Positions 1-12,661 of a stretch of 64,000 nt of DNA are shown in pieces. The stretch spans positions 32,279 to 96,278 of the forward strand of contig NEUU01000015.1 of NCBI GenBank assembly GCA_002304345.1, written 5' to 3'. The notes beneath the pieces are model-generated. The model had not been told where the DNA came from and made no database searches. It saw nothing but the letters and a program-made list of their open reading frames with translations. Positions within the stretch are counted from its first letter, which is position 1, and every line of letters starts with the position of its first letter. This DNA comes from Verrucomicrobia bacterium Tous-C9LFEB. GTDB taxonomy: Bacteria > Verrucomicrobiota > Verrucomicrobiia > Methylacidiphilales > UBA1321. A program made the position numbers and the translations under genes.

Positions 1-943
1 CGAGTACCTCCACGATCCGCACTGCCGAGGCCCGTGCACGGGAAAGTTGAATCAGGATGAAACTCGCGACGAGCATCGAGATCAGCGTCTGCATCAAATA
101 ATTCACGAACGCAACGACCTGTCCCACCTGCAACTCGCCGCTCTGCACGTGATGTCCCCCCAGCCACAACGTCGCAACGATGCACGAGTTCAACGTCAGC
201 ATCATCACCGGCATCGTCAACGCGCTGAATCGCACCGACGTGATATTGCTCACCATCAACTCCAGGTTCGCCTGCGCAAACCGGTCGATCTCCCGCGCCG
301 CGCGCGCGAAGACGCGCACCACGCGCACACCCGCCAGATTTTCCCGCAGCACCGTGTTCAGCACATCGAGCCGCGCCTGCACTTTGCCATACAACGGATA
401 CGTTCGCCGCGTGATCCAAAACATGCTCAGGATCACGACCGGAATCAGCGCGAGATAAATCACCCCGAGCCGCGGACTCGTCCACACCGCCATGATCAAA
501 CTCCCGACCAGCAGCAGCGGCATCCGCACCATCCCGCGCAGCGACATCATCACCGCGTTCTGTGTTTGCGTGATATCGCTCGTGAGCCGCGTCATCAATC
601 CGCCGGTCTCCATCTCATCGAGATTGCTGAAGGAAAATTCCTGCACCTTGCGGAACAACCCGGCGCGCAAGTCGGTGCCGAAACTGAGTCCACTCAACAC
701 CGCCATCCAGCCGCAGCCCGCCCCGGCCAGCAGGCCCACGAAAGCGCAACCGAGCATCGCCAGCCCGGTATGCCACACCACCGTCATATTGCCCTTGGCG
801 ATACCATCGTCGATGATGTGCTTGATGAACTGCGGTTGCAGCAAATCCATCGCGACTTCCACCAGCATCAATAGCGGAGCGGCCAGCGTGCAACGCCAGT
901 ACGGCCTCAGATAGCCCTGTAAACTGCGAAATAGTTCAACCAT
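1..943 (-). CDS. ABC transporter, exporter-type transmembrane domain (partial, 5' part only)
   Basis: Membrane half of an MsbA/LmrA-like ABC exporter, which couples ATP hydrolysis to export of a lipid, peptide or drug; the substrate cannot be told. The reading frame starts with ATG at 943 (MVELFRSLQGYLRPYWR) and gives 314 codons before running off the window edge, so the ATPase domain is not visible. The translation alternates hydrophobic stretches (about residues 18-34, 56-80, 140-175, 245-262, 280-302) with the charged helix FRKVQEFSFSNLDEMETGGL typical of the ABC_membrane fold, followed by TRLTSDITQTQNAV. It lies 57 bp downstream of the ACT-domain gene on the same strand, so it may be the last gene of the gltB transcript. 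The family is clear; the specific transporter is not. Confidence 0.85.
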   Translation of the reverse strand, partial: MVELFRSLQGYLRPYWRCTLAAPLLMLVEVAMDLLQPQFIKHIIDDGIAKGNMTVVWHTGLAMLGCAFVGLLAGAGCGWMAVLSGLSFGTDLRAGLFRKVQEFSFSNLDEMETGGLMTRLTSDITQTQNAVMMSLRGMVRMPLLLVGSLIMAVWTSPRLGVIYLALIPVVILSMFWITRRTYPLYGKVQARLDVLNTVLRENLAGVRVVRVFARAAREIDRFAQANLELMVSNITSVRFSALTMPVMMLTLNSCIVATLWLGGHHVQSGELQVGQVVAFVNYLMQTLISMLVASFILIQLSRARASAVRIVEVL

Positions 944-1000
944 GGTGGAACGGCAAAAATGCCTTCTGTAAACCCCGGCCAACTCTCCGCCCGCAGCGGA

Positions 1001-1426
1001 TTATTTTTTGGCTTTGGCGGGAGCGCTGCTCGACTTGAGGTTCAGCGCCTTGAGCGCGCGCGCCACATTGTCGGGCCGGATGATGAGCATGCCGCGCGTC
1101 ACCATCGGCGACGTGGCACAGTAGGCGTACTCAATATTCACGCCTGCTTCGGCCAGCGTGCGCATGATTTGCGCGAGGCTGCCCGGCTTGTTCGAACCCT
1201 CGATCATGATCACTTCCGTCTTGATCACGAGCGCGCCGATTTCCTCCAGCATCCGCTCCGCCTTCACCGGATCGGCCACGACCATGCGCACGACGGAATG
1301 GTCGACGGAATCGGACGTGGCGATGGCGTAAATGTTGATCTTCGCTTTGGCCAACGCTTCGCAGACCGCCGCGAACGTACCCGGTTTGTTGGCGAGGAAA
1401 ACGGCGAGCTGTGTAGTGACTTGCAA
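1001..1426 (-). CDS. Tandem ACT-domain protein
   Basis: Small cytoplasmic protein of 141 residues made of two ACT domains, the fold that binds amino acids to regulate metabolic enzymes. Domain 1 (about residues 4-68) starts TTQLAVFLANKPGTFAAV and domain 2 (about 71-130) contains IEGSNKPGSLAQIMRTLAEA; the N/P-x-G motif between strand 1 and helix 1 is present in both. A short Ala/Lys-rich tail ends the protein. It starts 18 bp after the gltB stop codon on the same strand, so it is very likely co-transcribed. By inference it senses glutamine, glutamate or another amino acid for that operon, as free-standing ACT proteins often regulate amino-acid pathways. No catalytic domain is present. Confidence 0.85.
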   Translation of the reverse strand: MQVTTQLAVFLANKPGTFAAVCEALAKAKINIYAIATSDSVDHSVVRMVVADPVKAERMLEEIGALVIKTEVIMIEGSNKPGSLAQIMRTLAEAGVNIEYAYCATSPMVTRGMLIIRPDNVARALKALNLKSSSAPAKAKK

Positions 1427-1444
1427 AGGATGAAAAAGTGAAGG

Positions 1445-5986
<4,542 letters not shown>

Positions 5987-6231
5987 CGCCGTTTTTTCCC
6001 GATCCCCAGACACAACCGTAGGGTCGCGCGCCACGAGCCGCGCAAGCGACCCTGAGGATGGAGCGATGGAACCGTGGTTTTAGACTGAGTCTCTGCCAAA
6101 ACTTAAAGCAAGGATCAGGCCATGCAACCGGTTTGATGAAAAATTCTGATGACATTCATCAGAATTGCTAACATCCCGCCGCCGCCTCGCCACCCTTGTC
6201 AACACCAGCCTCCCCATGATACACCCAACGC

Positions 6232-7422
6232 ATGGTCAAGCACGGCGTGGGACTCCTTCTCTGCATCCTCATACCCGCCGCTCTCGCCGCCCTTTTCTGG
6301 AAGATCCGACCCGCTTCGACAGCGCCCCTCGCCACGCCATCACCGACGGAAACCCGTGACACCGGCAGCGAAACCGCGACCGATCCCGTCACCGCCGAGC
6401 ATCGCCAATTGCAAAAAGCAATGGCCCTCGACGAAGCCAGCGCCCGCCGGGAACTCGACCGCCTCGCCACCCAGTCCGATCCGCAGACCATCATGACGCG
6501 CTGCATGCTCATCATCCGCCTGACCGGACTCAACCCGCGTCTCGGCGTCGAGTACGCCCTCAAATTCGAAGGCGACGATCTCGGTCCCCGCTCCATTGCC
6601 ATCGCCGCCGCCTTTTATACATGGGCTGGGCACGACCCCAAGGGAGCCTTCGAGTACATCGCCACCATGCCGCCCGGCGCCAATCGCAAGTATGCCGTCA
6701 CGACGGCCCTGCAAACCGTTCTGAAGGCTAATTCCGCCCAGGGCATCCAACTGGCCACCACCTACCTCACCGCCGAGGACACGCAGGAGGTCATCCACCT
6801 CCTCTTCAAGGCCAAGGCCGAAAGCAACCCCCGCGCCGCGGCGGACGACGCCCTCCAAATCGCGCACACCGATACCCGCAACACCGCTCTCCTCGTCACC
6901 ATGCAATTCTGGACCCGAAAAAATCGTGACGAAGCGTTTGCGTGGGCGCACGGTCTGCCGTCGGCGGAAGATCGTAAATGGGCCATTCACTCCATCGTCT
7001 CCACCTGGGGCGAAACCGAGTCTCTCCCCGCCCTCGCCTACGCGATGGAACTCCGCGACGTCCGCGAAGGTGATAGCCTCGTCCACGGCATCGTCTTCGG
7101 CTGGATGACCCGCGACCAGACCACCGCCATGAACTGGGTCCAGGCCCTGCCCGAAAGCACCACCAAGGCACAAGCCCTCGAAGCCGTCATCGTCCGCCTC
7201 TGCAAGCCCGATCCCCACGTCGCGGCCAACTTCGCCCTCACGCTCAACCCTTCTCTCCTCACCCCCACCGCGATCGGCAATGTCCTCTCCGCCCTCAGCC
7301 GCGTGAGTCCCCAGGAAGCCCTGCTCTGGGCGCAAAAACTCCCCGCTGGCCACATGCGACAGGATGCCGTCGACGTCCTCAACCACATCGTCGCGGACCG
7401 CAGTTCAGGCCCGCCGCGTTAG
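6232..7422 (+). CDS. Secreted or membrane-anchored helical-repeat protein
   Basis: Protein of 396 residues with an N-terminal hydrophobic segment (residues 5-22, GVGLLLCILIPAALAALF) followed by a Pro/Thr linker and then about seven degenerate all-helical repeats of 30-40 residues. Repeat hallmarks are Asp/Pro followed by Ala-rich Trp helices: HDPKGAFEYIATMPPGANR, NRDEAFAWAHGLPSAEDR, DQTTAMNWVQALPESTTK, SPQEALLWAQKLPAGHMR. Proteins with such AxxWAxxLP repeats are common and numerous in Verrucomicrobiota; their function is not established and none is claimed here. The gene is divergent from gltB across a 245-bp gap. The Cys at residue 11 lies in the hydrophobic core but does not make a good lipobox, so an anchor or signal peptide is more likely. 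Confidence 0.8.
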   Translation: MVKHGVGLLLCILIPAALAALFWKIRPASTAPLATPSPTETRDTGSETATDPVTAEHRQLQKAMALDEASARRELDRLATQSDPQTIMTRCMLIIRLTGLNPRLGVEYALKFEGDDLGPRSIAIAAAFYTWAGHDPKGAFEYIATMPPGANRKYAVTTALQTVLKANSAQGIQLATTYLTAEDTQEVIHLLFKAKAESNPRAAADDALQIAHTDTRNTALLVTMQFWTRKNRDEAFAWAHGLPSAEDRKWAIHSIVSTWGETESLPALAYAMELRDVREGDSLVHGIVFGWMTRDQTTAMNWVQALPESTTKAQALEAVIVRLCKPDPHVAANFALTLNPSLLTPTAIGNVLSALSRVSPQEALLWAQKLPAGHMRQDAVDVLNHIVADRSSGPPR

Positions 7423-7548
7423 AACGGGTAACAGGGTCTGCCTTCTCTTCGACAGGCATCGTCCCGTCCCCCCACGAAAATTCGCTGGATTTCATTTCCA
7501 AAACGGCGAAGGTAGATGGTTTACATGGCAGCCGAATCCACATCCTCA

Positions 7549-8535
7549 ATGACTTACCTTCTGACCGGCACCGCGGGCTTCATCGGCTTTCGCGTCGCGG
7601 AGCTCCTGCTCGCGGCGGGTCATCGCGTCGTCGGTGTCGACAATCTCGCCCCCGCCTACGACCTCCGCATCAAGGACTGGCGGCTCGCCCAGATCAAGAA
7701 ACACCCAAATTTCACCTACCACCACTTCGACATCAGCGACGTCGATTCCGTCACCAGCCTCTTCAAGCAGCAGCAGGCCACCGAAGGTCGCCCCTTCGCC
7801 GCCGTGATCAACCTCGCCGCCCGCGCCGGCGTCCGCGCCTCGATCGAAAACCCCGCCGTCTACGTGCAGACGAACATCACCGGCACGCTGAATTTGTTGA
7901 ATGCCTGCCGCGACTTCGAGGTGAAGAAATTCATCCTCTCCTCCACCTCCAGCCTCTACGGCGAAGGCCACCCCGCGCCCTATCTCGAGAGCCTTAACAC
8001 CGAGCGCATGCTCTCCCCCTACGCCGCCACGAAAAAAGCCGCCGAGGTGCTCTGTTACACCTATCATTATCTCTACAAGATCGACATGACGATCTTCCGC
8101 TACTTCACCGTCTACGGTCCCGCCGGTCGCCCCGACATGATGCCCTTCAAGTTCGTCCAGCGCATCACCGAGGGCCGCACGATCCCCGTCTTCGGCGACG
8201 GCAAACAATCGCGCGACTTCACCTACGTCGACGACATCGCCCGCGGCACGCTCCTCGGCTTGAAACCCGTCGGCTACGAAATCGTCAATCTCGGCTCCGA
8301 TGAACCCATCATCCTCAGCGACGCCATTGCCCTGATGGAAAAACTCATCGGCAAACAAGCCGTCATGGAACGCCTCCCCCGCCACCCCGCCGACGTCGTG
8401 GCCACCTGGGCCAACATCGACAAGGCCAAGTCGCTCCTCGGCTGGAAACCCCAAGTCACTTTCGAGCAAGGCATCCAAAATACCATCGATTGGTATAACG
8501 CCAACCGCTCCTGGGCCTCGGAGATCAATACATGA
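7549..8535 (+). CDS. NAD-dependent sugar-nucleotide epimerase (UDP-glucuronate 4-epimerase-like)
   Basis: Extended short-chain dehydrogenase that probably epimerises a UDP-sugar for surface polysaccharide synthesis. From ATG 7549 the protein has 328 residues. It shows the Rossmann motif TGTAGFIG (6-13), the acidic NAD-ribose position VDN (30-32), NLAARAGVRASIENP typical of the CapI/GAE group, SSTSSLYG (131-138) and the catalytic pair Tyr158 and Lys162 in SPYAATKK. Substrate-loop residues YTVYGPAGRPDM also fit UDP-glucuronate epimerases. In-frame ATGs at 7516 and 7525 could extend it by 11 or 8 residues; 7549 is chosen because homologues begin just before the first beta strand. Composite repeat A starts 2 bp after its stop codon. 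Confidence 0.9.
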   Translation: MTYLLTGTAGFIGFRVAELLLAAGHRVVGVDNLAPAYDLRIKDWRLAQIKKHPNFTYHHFDISDVDSVTSLFKQQQATEGRPFAAVINLAARAGVRASIENPAVYVQTNITGTLNLLNACRDFEVKKFILSSTSSLYGEGHPAPYLESLNTERMLSPYAATKKAAEVLCYTYHYLYKIDMTIFRYFTVYGPAGRPDMMPFKFVQRITEGRTIPVFGDGKQSRDFTYVDDIARGTLLGLKPVGYEIVNLGSDEPIILSDAIALMEKLIGKQAVMERLPRHPADVVATWANIDKAKSLLGWKPQVTFEQGIQNTIDWYNANRSWASEINT

Positions 8536-8537
8536 GA

Positions 8538-8698
8538 GGGGCTCTGCCCCCCAAGCCCCCGCTCAATGGGCTGAGCCCCTTGAGAATCCTCAATTTTGCG
8601 AATATGTTTTTTCCGCAGCGGAAAAAACATATTCGCAAGTTGGGGTTCCCAAAGGGAATCATTCCCTTTGGCAGGAGGTTTGGAGGACAGCGTCCTCC
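8538..8698 (+). repeat. Composite palindromic repeat, copy A
   Basis: A 161-bp unit wholly between the epimerase stop and polA, made of successive palindromes: GGGGC-TCT-GCCCC (8538-8550); a 23-nt palindrome with one mismatch (8562-8584, CTCAA...TTGAG); the link AATCCTC; a perfect 21-bp inverted repeat around a single central A (8596-8638, outer arm TTGCGAATATG, inner TTTTTTCCGC); a perfect 23-nt palindrome with 11-nt arms CCAAAGGGAAT around C (8649-8671); and GGAGGAC-AGC-GTCCTCC (8682-8698). Copy B at 14.6 kb has the same order with different stem sequences. No coding content was seen. It could act as a 3' RNA structure, a terminator or a REP-like mobile repeat. Confidence 0.9.
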
Positions 8699-8701
8699 AA
8701 T

Positions 8702-11581
8702 ATGCTTATGAAGAGACTATTTTTAGTGGATGGCATGGCGATTGTGTACCGCGCGCATTTTGCGTTTGCGGTGAAGCCCATCATGACCTCGAAAGGGCTC
8801 AACACCTCCGCGATCTACGGTTTTGCCAACACGCTGACCGACCTCATCAAAAACCAGAACCCCACCCACATGGCCGTGGTGTTCGACACCGAAGCGCCCA
8901 CCCAGCGCCACGTCGACTTCCCCGAGTACAAAGCCCAGCGCGAAGCCATGCCCGAGGAACTCAGCGCCGCGCTGCCCTATGTGCGACGACTCATCACCGC
9001 GATGAACATCCCCGTCATCACGAAGGACGGGTATGAAGCCGACGACATCATCGGCACCCTCGCCAAGCGCGCCGAGCCCGAGGGCTTCGACACCTTCATG
9101 GTCACGCCCGACAAGGACTTCGGCCAGCTCGTCTCGCCCCACATCTTCATCTACAAACCCGGCCGCATGGGCGACGCGGCGGAAATTCTCGGCGTACCCG
9201 AAATCCTCGCCAAGTGGGGCATCGAACGCATCGACCAGGTCATCGACATCCTCGGACTCTGGGGCGACGCCTCGGACAACATCCCCGGCGTGCGCGGCAT
9301 TGGCGAAAAGACCGCGCAAAAACTCATCGCGCAATTCGGCAGCATGGAGAACCTCCTCGCCAACACCGCGCAACTCAAGGGCAAGCAAAAGGAATCGCTC
9401 GAAGCGAACCGCGAGATGGCGCTCCTCTCGAAAAAACTCGCCACCATTTTGCTCGACGTCCCCATCGAAGTCGACTGGACCACACTCGAACGCCGCGACT
9501 TCGACCACACCGCCGTCGAAGCGCTCTGCACCGAACTCGAATTCAACTCCCTGCGCAAACGACTGCTCGGCGATGAATTCCGCACCGGCAACGCCGCCAC
9601 CACCACAGCCACCAGCCCCGCGGCAGCGGCTGTCGCGGCGGAAAAGAAATTCAGTGGCGAATTCGATTTCGGCGGCACCCCCGGCACCGTCTCCACCAAG
9701 ACCCCCGCGCCCGAACCGGAACTGGAACGCGCCAGCGAAGAGACCGCGCCGCCCATTCTCTACAAGACCATCGCCGACATTCCGCACACCTATCACCTCG
9801 CCGCCACGCCCGAGCAACGCGCCGAACTCGTGGCCGCGCTGGAAAAAGAAAAGTCGTTTTGCTTCGACCTCGAAACCACCTCGCTCGACACCAAGGTCGC
9901 CTCCATCGTCGGCATGGCCTTCTCCTTCGCCGATCACAAGGCATGGTACGTGCCCTTCCCTGCCGACGTCACCGCAGCCGCTGGCATCCTCACCGAATTT
10001 CGCGCCCTGCTCGAGAACCCCGCCATCGAAAAAGTCGGGCACAATTTGAAATACGACATGGGCGTGCTCTACTGGCACGGCTTGCGCGTGCGCGGTCCGC
10101 TCTTCGACACCATGCTCGCGCATTGCCTGCTCGAGCCCGACCAGCGCCACACCATGGACTACCTCTCGCAGGTGTTCCTCGGCTACGCGCCCATCTCAAT
10201 CACCAAATTGATCGGCGAGAAAAAAGGCAAGCAGCTCAACATGCGCGACGTCCCCGTCGAAGCCGTCGCCGAGTACGCCGCCGAGGACGCGGACGTCACC
10301 TGGCAACTCCGCTCCCACCTCACCCCGCTGCTGAAAGAAAAAGGGCTCGAACGCGTTTTCTACGACATCGAATGCCCGCTCGTCTCCGTCCTCATCGAAG
10401 TCGAAGCGCAAGGCGTGCTCATCAGTCCGCCCGTGCTCGCGGAATTCTCCTTTGAACTCGAAGGCAAGATCGCCGAGGTCGAAAAACTCATCTACGCCGA
10501 CGCCGGCACGCCCTTCAATCTCAACTCGCCCAAGCAACTCGGCGAAGTGCTCTTCGGCAAATTGCAGCTCAACCCCGCCGCGAAGAAAACCAAGACCGGC
10601 CAATTCTCCACCGACGAACAAACGCTGCAAACCCTCGCCGCCGTCCATCCCATCGTCCAGCGCATCCTCGATTACCGCGAGATGACCAAGCTGAAATCGA
10701 CCTACGTCGACACCCTGCCCGGCACCATCTTCGCCCGCACCGGCCGCATCCACACCACCTTTCACCAAGCCCTCACCGCCACCGGTCGGCTCAACTCGCA
10801 GGACCCGAACCTGCAGAACATCCCCGTCCGCACCGAACTCGGCCGCGAGATCCGCAAGGCGTTCGTCGCGCCCGAGGGCGACTTCTCCCTCCTCTCAGCG
10901 GACTATTCGCAAATCGAACTCCGCATCATCGCCGCCCTCAGCGAAGATCCCGGCCTGCTCGAAGCCTTCCAATCCGGCGAAGACATTCACCGCGCCACCG
11001 CCGCCAAAGTCTACGGCGTCCCGCTCGCCGACGTGACAAGCGACATGCGTCGCAAAGCCAAGATGGTCAACTTCGGCATCATCTACGGCATCTCCGCCTT
11101 CGGCCTCGCGCAACGCCTCGCCATCCCGCGCAAGGAAGCCGCCGAGATCATCGAGTCCTACTTCAAGCAATACCCCGGCGTGAAGGACTACATGAACCGC
11201 ACCATCGCGTTCGCCCGCGAAAACGGCTACGTGGAAACCGTCACCGGCCGTCGCCGCACCCTGCGCGACATCACCTCCGCCAACGCCAACGTGCGCGGTG
11301 GTGCGGAACGCAACGCCATCAATTCTCCGATCCAAGGCACCGCCGCCGACATGATCAAGATCGCCATGATCCGCGTCCAGCAAGCGCTCAACGCCGGGAA
11401 TTACCAGACGCGCATGATCCTGCAGGTGCACGATGAACTCCTCTTCGACCTCTACAATCCCGAGAAGGACATCATTCTGCCCCTCGTCGAAGAAAAGATG
11501 AAAACCGCCATCCCCACCCTCCGCGTCCCCATCGTCGTGGAAATGGGCCTCGGCCAAAACTGGCTCGACGCCCACTCCTAG
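8702..11581 (+). CDS. polA: DNA polymerase I
   Basis: Replication and repair polymerase that removes Okazaki primers and fills gaps. The 959-residue protein has all three domains: 5'-3' exonuclease (about 1-300, LFLVDGMAIVYRAHFAF, GYEADDIIGT, LWGDASDNIPGVRGIG), a 3'-5' proofreading domain (about 355-540) with its metal ligands kept (FDLETT, GHNLKYDMG, YAAEDADVTW), and the polymerase domain with motif A DYSQIELR at 734, motif B from Arg783 (RRKAKMVNFGIIYG) and motif C VHDE at 909-912. A Pro/Ala-rich linker at about 300-350 makes it slightly longer than the E. coli enzyme. The start could be ATG 8702 or 8708. The terminal hairpin of copy A ends only 3 bp before 8702, so a ribosome-binding site would lie inside that hairpin. 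Confidence 0.97.
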   Translation: MLMKRLFLVDGMAIVYRAHFAFAVKPIMTSKGLNTSAIYGFANTLTDLIKNQNPTHMAVVFDTEAPTQRHVDFPEYKAQREAMPEELSAALPYVRRLITAMNIPVITKDGYEADDIIGTLAKRAEPEGFDTFMVTPDKDFGQLVSPHIFIYKPGRMGDAAEILGVPEILAKWGIERIDQVIDILGLWGDASDNIPGVRGIGEKTAQKLIAQFGSMENLLANTAQLKGKQKESLEANREMALLSKKLATILLDVPIEVDWTTLERRDFDHTAVEALCTELEFNSLRKRLLGDEFRTGNAATTTATSPAAAAVAAEKKFSGEFDFGGTPGTVSTKTPAPEPELERASEETAPPILYKTIADIPHTYHLAATPEQRAELVAALEKEKSFCFDLETTSLDTKVASIVGMAFSFADHKAWYVPFPADVTAAAGILTEFRALLENPAIEKVGHNLKYDMGVLYWHGLRVRGPLFDTMLAHCLLEPDQRHTMDYLSQVFLGYAPISITKLIGEKKGKQLNMRDVPVEAVAEYAAEDADVTWQLRSHLTPLLKEKGLERVFYDIECPLVSVLIEVEAQGVLISPPVLAEFSFELEGKIAEVEKLIYADAGTPFNLNSPKQLGEVLFGKLQLNPAAKKTKTGQFSTDEQTLQTLAAVHPIVQRILDYREMTKLKSTYVDTLPGTIFARTGRIHTTFHQALTATGRLNSQDPNLQNIPVRTELGREIRKAFVAPEGDFSLLSADYSQIELRIIAALSEDPGLLEAFQSGEDIHRATAAKVYGVPLADVTSDMRRKAKMVNFGIIYGISAFGLAQRLAIPRKEAAEIIESYFKQYPGVKDYMNRTIAFARENGYVETVTGRRRTLRDITSANANVRGGAERNAINSPIQGTAADMIKIAMIRVQQALNAGNYQTRMILQVHDELLFDLYNPEKDIILPLVEEKMKTAIPTLRVPIVVEMGLGQNWLDAHS

Positions 11582-11585
11582 CGGA

Positions 11586-11740
11586 GGGCTGTAGCTGGCG
11601 GCACACAGTGCCGCCGCTTGTTGGATGCAACGTTACGTTGCCCAGCGTGACGCCGGACCCACGAGCGCTTCGCTATGAATAGAGATTGCTTTTCCAACCC
11701 GTCATCCGGAACTGAGCTTGTCGAAGGATCAGTACGCATG
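11586..11740. repeat. Mosaic of short palindromic intergenic repeats
   Basis: In the 267-bp gap between convergent polA and the HNH gene. It contains TGTAGCTGGCGGCAC-ACA-GTGCCGCC (from 11588), then TGGATGCAACGTTACGTTGC (from 11622), GCGTGACGCCGG, and a degenerate copy of the GATCCTTCGACAAGC element in reverse orientation (GCTTGTCGAAGGATC, around 11717-11731). Related blocks recur at 39.3, 47.4, 53.1-53.3 and 63.9-64.0 kb. No gene is seen in this gap. Confidence 0.7.
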
Positions 11741-11848
11741 ACCGAAGGACAGGGAAACTATCTCGGAACCATTCCGAAAAAAACGGCGTCCATCTGCGTA
11801 ATCTGCGGACTTCCCCTCATCAAAAGACGAGAACGGACCGCTGTGCTC

Positions 11849-12457
11849 TTACTCTGTGAGTTCGACGTTCCAGTAGGCGAGATCGAGGAAATGCTTCCAC
11901 GATTCATCGGCGGGTCGCGAGAAATGGATTTGCAGCAATGGTCGCCACTTCGGACGCTTCGGTTTCTTCAGCAGCTTCAGGCCTGCCTCCGACGGCGTGC
12001 GGTTGCCCTTGTTGCTATTGCACTTGATGCAGGAGCAAACGATGTTCTCCCAACTCGTTTCGCCGCCGCGATCGCGCGGCACGACGTGGTCGAGATTCAG
12101 GTCCTTGCGGTCGAACTTCTGCCCGCAGTACTGGCAGGTGTTGTTGTCCCGCTCAAAGATATTGTGCCGCGTGAATTTGACTTCCTTCTTCGGCATCCGC
12201 TCGAAGAACATCAGGAGGATCACCTTCGGCACGCGGATTTTGAAAGAGATGGTATGGACCACGTCATCGCCTTTGTAATTGCGCGAGACATCGTGCCATT
12301 GATCGAAAGTCATCGTCTGGAAGCTGCCGCTGGAGGCGTCGACGACGTGGGCGTGCCCTTGGTATAGCAGCATAAACGCTCTTTTGACGGAGCAAATATT
12401 CACTGCCTGCCAGAGCCGGTTCAAGACCAGCACATTCTGACTGAGAGTTTCCTCCAT
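11849..12457 (-). CDS. HNH endonuclease family protein
   Basis: Probable nuclease of 202 residues. The HNH/zinc module lies at about residues 106-152: Cys108-x2-Cys111 (TCQYCG), the metal-binding DH with His124 (LNLDHVVPRDRGGE), Asn138 (SWENIV) and Cys143-x2-Cys146 (CIKC), ending SNKGNRTP. The first 100 residues (NVLVLNRLWQAVNICSVKRA) are an N-terminal region commonly seen in stand-alone bacterial HNH proteins of this kind; their role is not established. ATG 12457 is preferred over ATG 12505 because TAGGTGA sits 5 bp upstream and the family starts near the NVLVLN motif. It is divergent from the coiled-coil/TPR gene and convergent with polA. It is not next to phage or restriction genes, so a housekeeping role is possible. 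Confidence 0.88.
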   Translation of the reverse strand: MEETLSQNVLVLNRLWQAVNICSVKRAFMLLYQGHAHVVDASSGSFQTMTFDQWHDVSRNYKGDDVVHTISFKIRVPKVILLMFFERMPKKEVKFTRHNIFERDNNTCQYCGQKFDRKDLNLDHVVPRDRGGETSWENIVCSCIKCNSNKGNRTPSEAGLKLLKKPKRPKWRPLLQIHFSRPADESWKHFLDLAYWNVELTE

Positions 12458-12661
12458 AAGTTCACCTACCCGTGGGTTGGTACGAACGTAAAGAGCAAAT
12501 ATCATAGTGACGGCACCTTGTCAATGAGGCGGCGGGTTTGGTGCGTGACGAAAAGGTGAACATTTTGGCCTCAGTTGGCGTCTAACGCTTTTGATATAAA
12601 TACGACACAGTGATTGTCGTGTTTGACTTTTTACCACTAAAACCGTTAATTTCTCCCCCGC
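12458..12661. promoter_or_regulatory. Divergent promoter region between HNH and TPR genes
   Basis: A 204-bp gap, A+T-rich near its right end. On the minus strand a perfect TTGACA (plus-strand TGTCAA, 12519-12524) is followed 17 bp later by TATTTG, a weak -10, reading toward the HNH gene. On the plus strand TTGACT lies about 40 bp before the TPR start, with a weak TTAATT 17 bp further on. A short inverted repeat (ACGACA...TGTCGT, around 12602-12620) lies between them and could be an operator. Only the TTGACA hexamer is convincing. Confidence 0.4.

Noticed and set aside
8723..10150. 475-codon open frame antisense to polA
   Set aside because: Gly/Asp/Val-rich shadow of a G+C-rich gene; the sense frame has all Pol I motifs.
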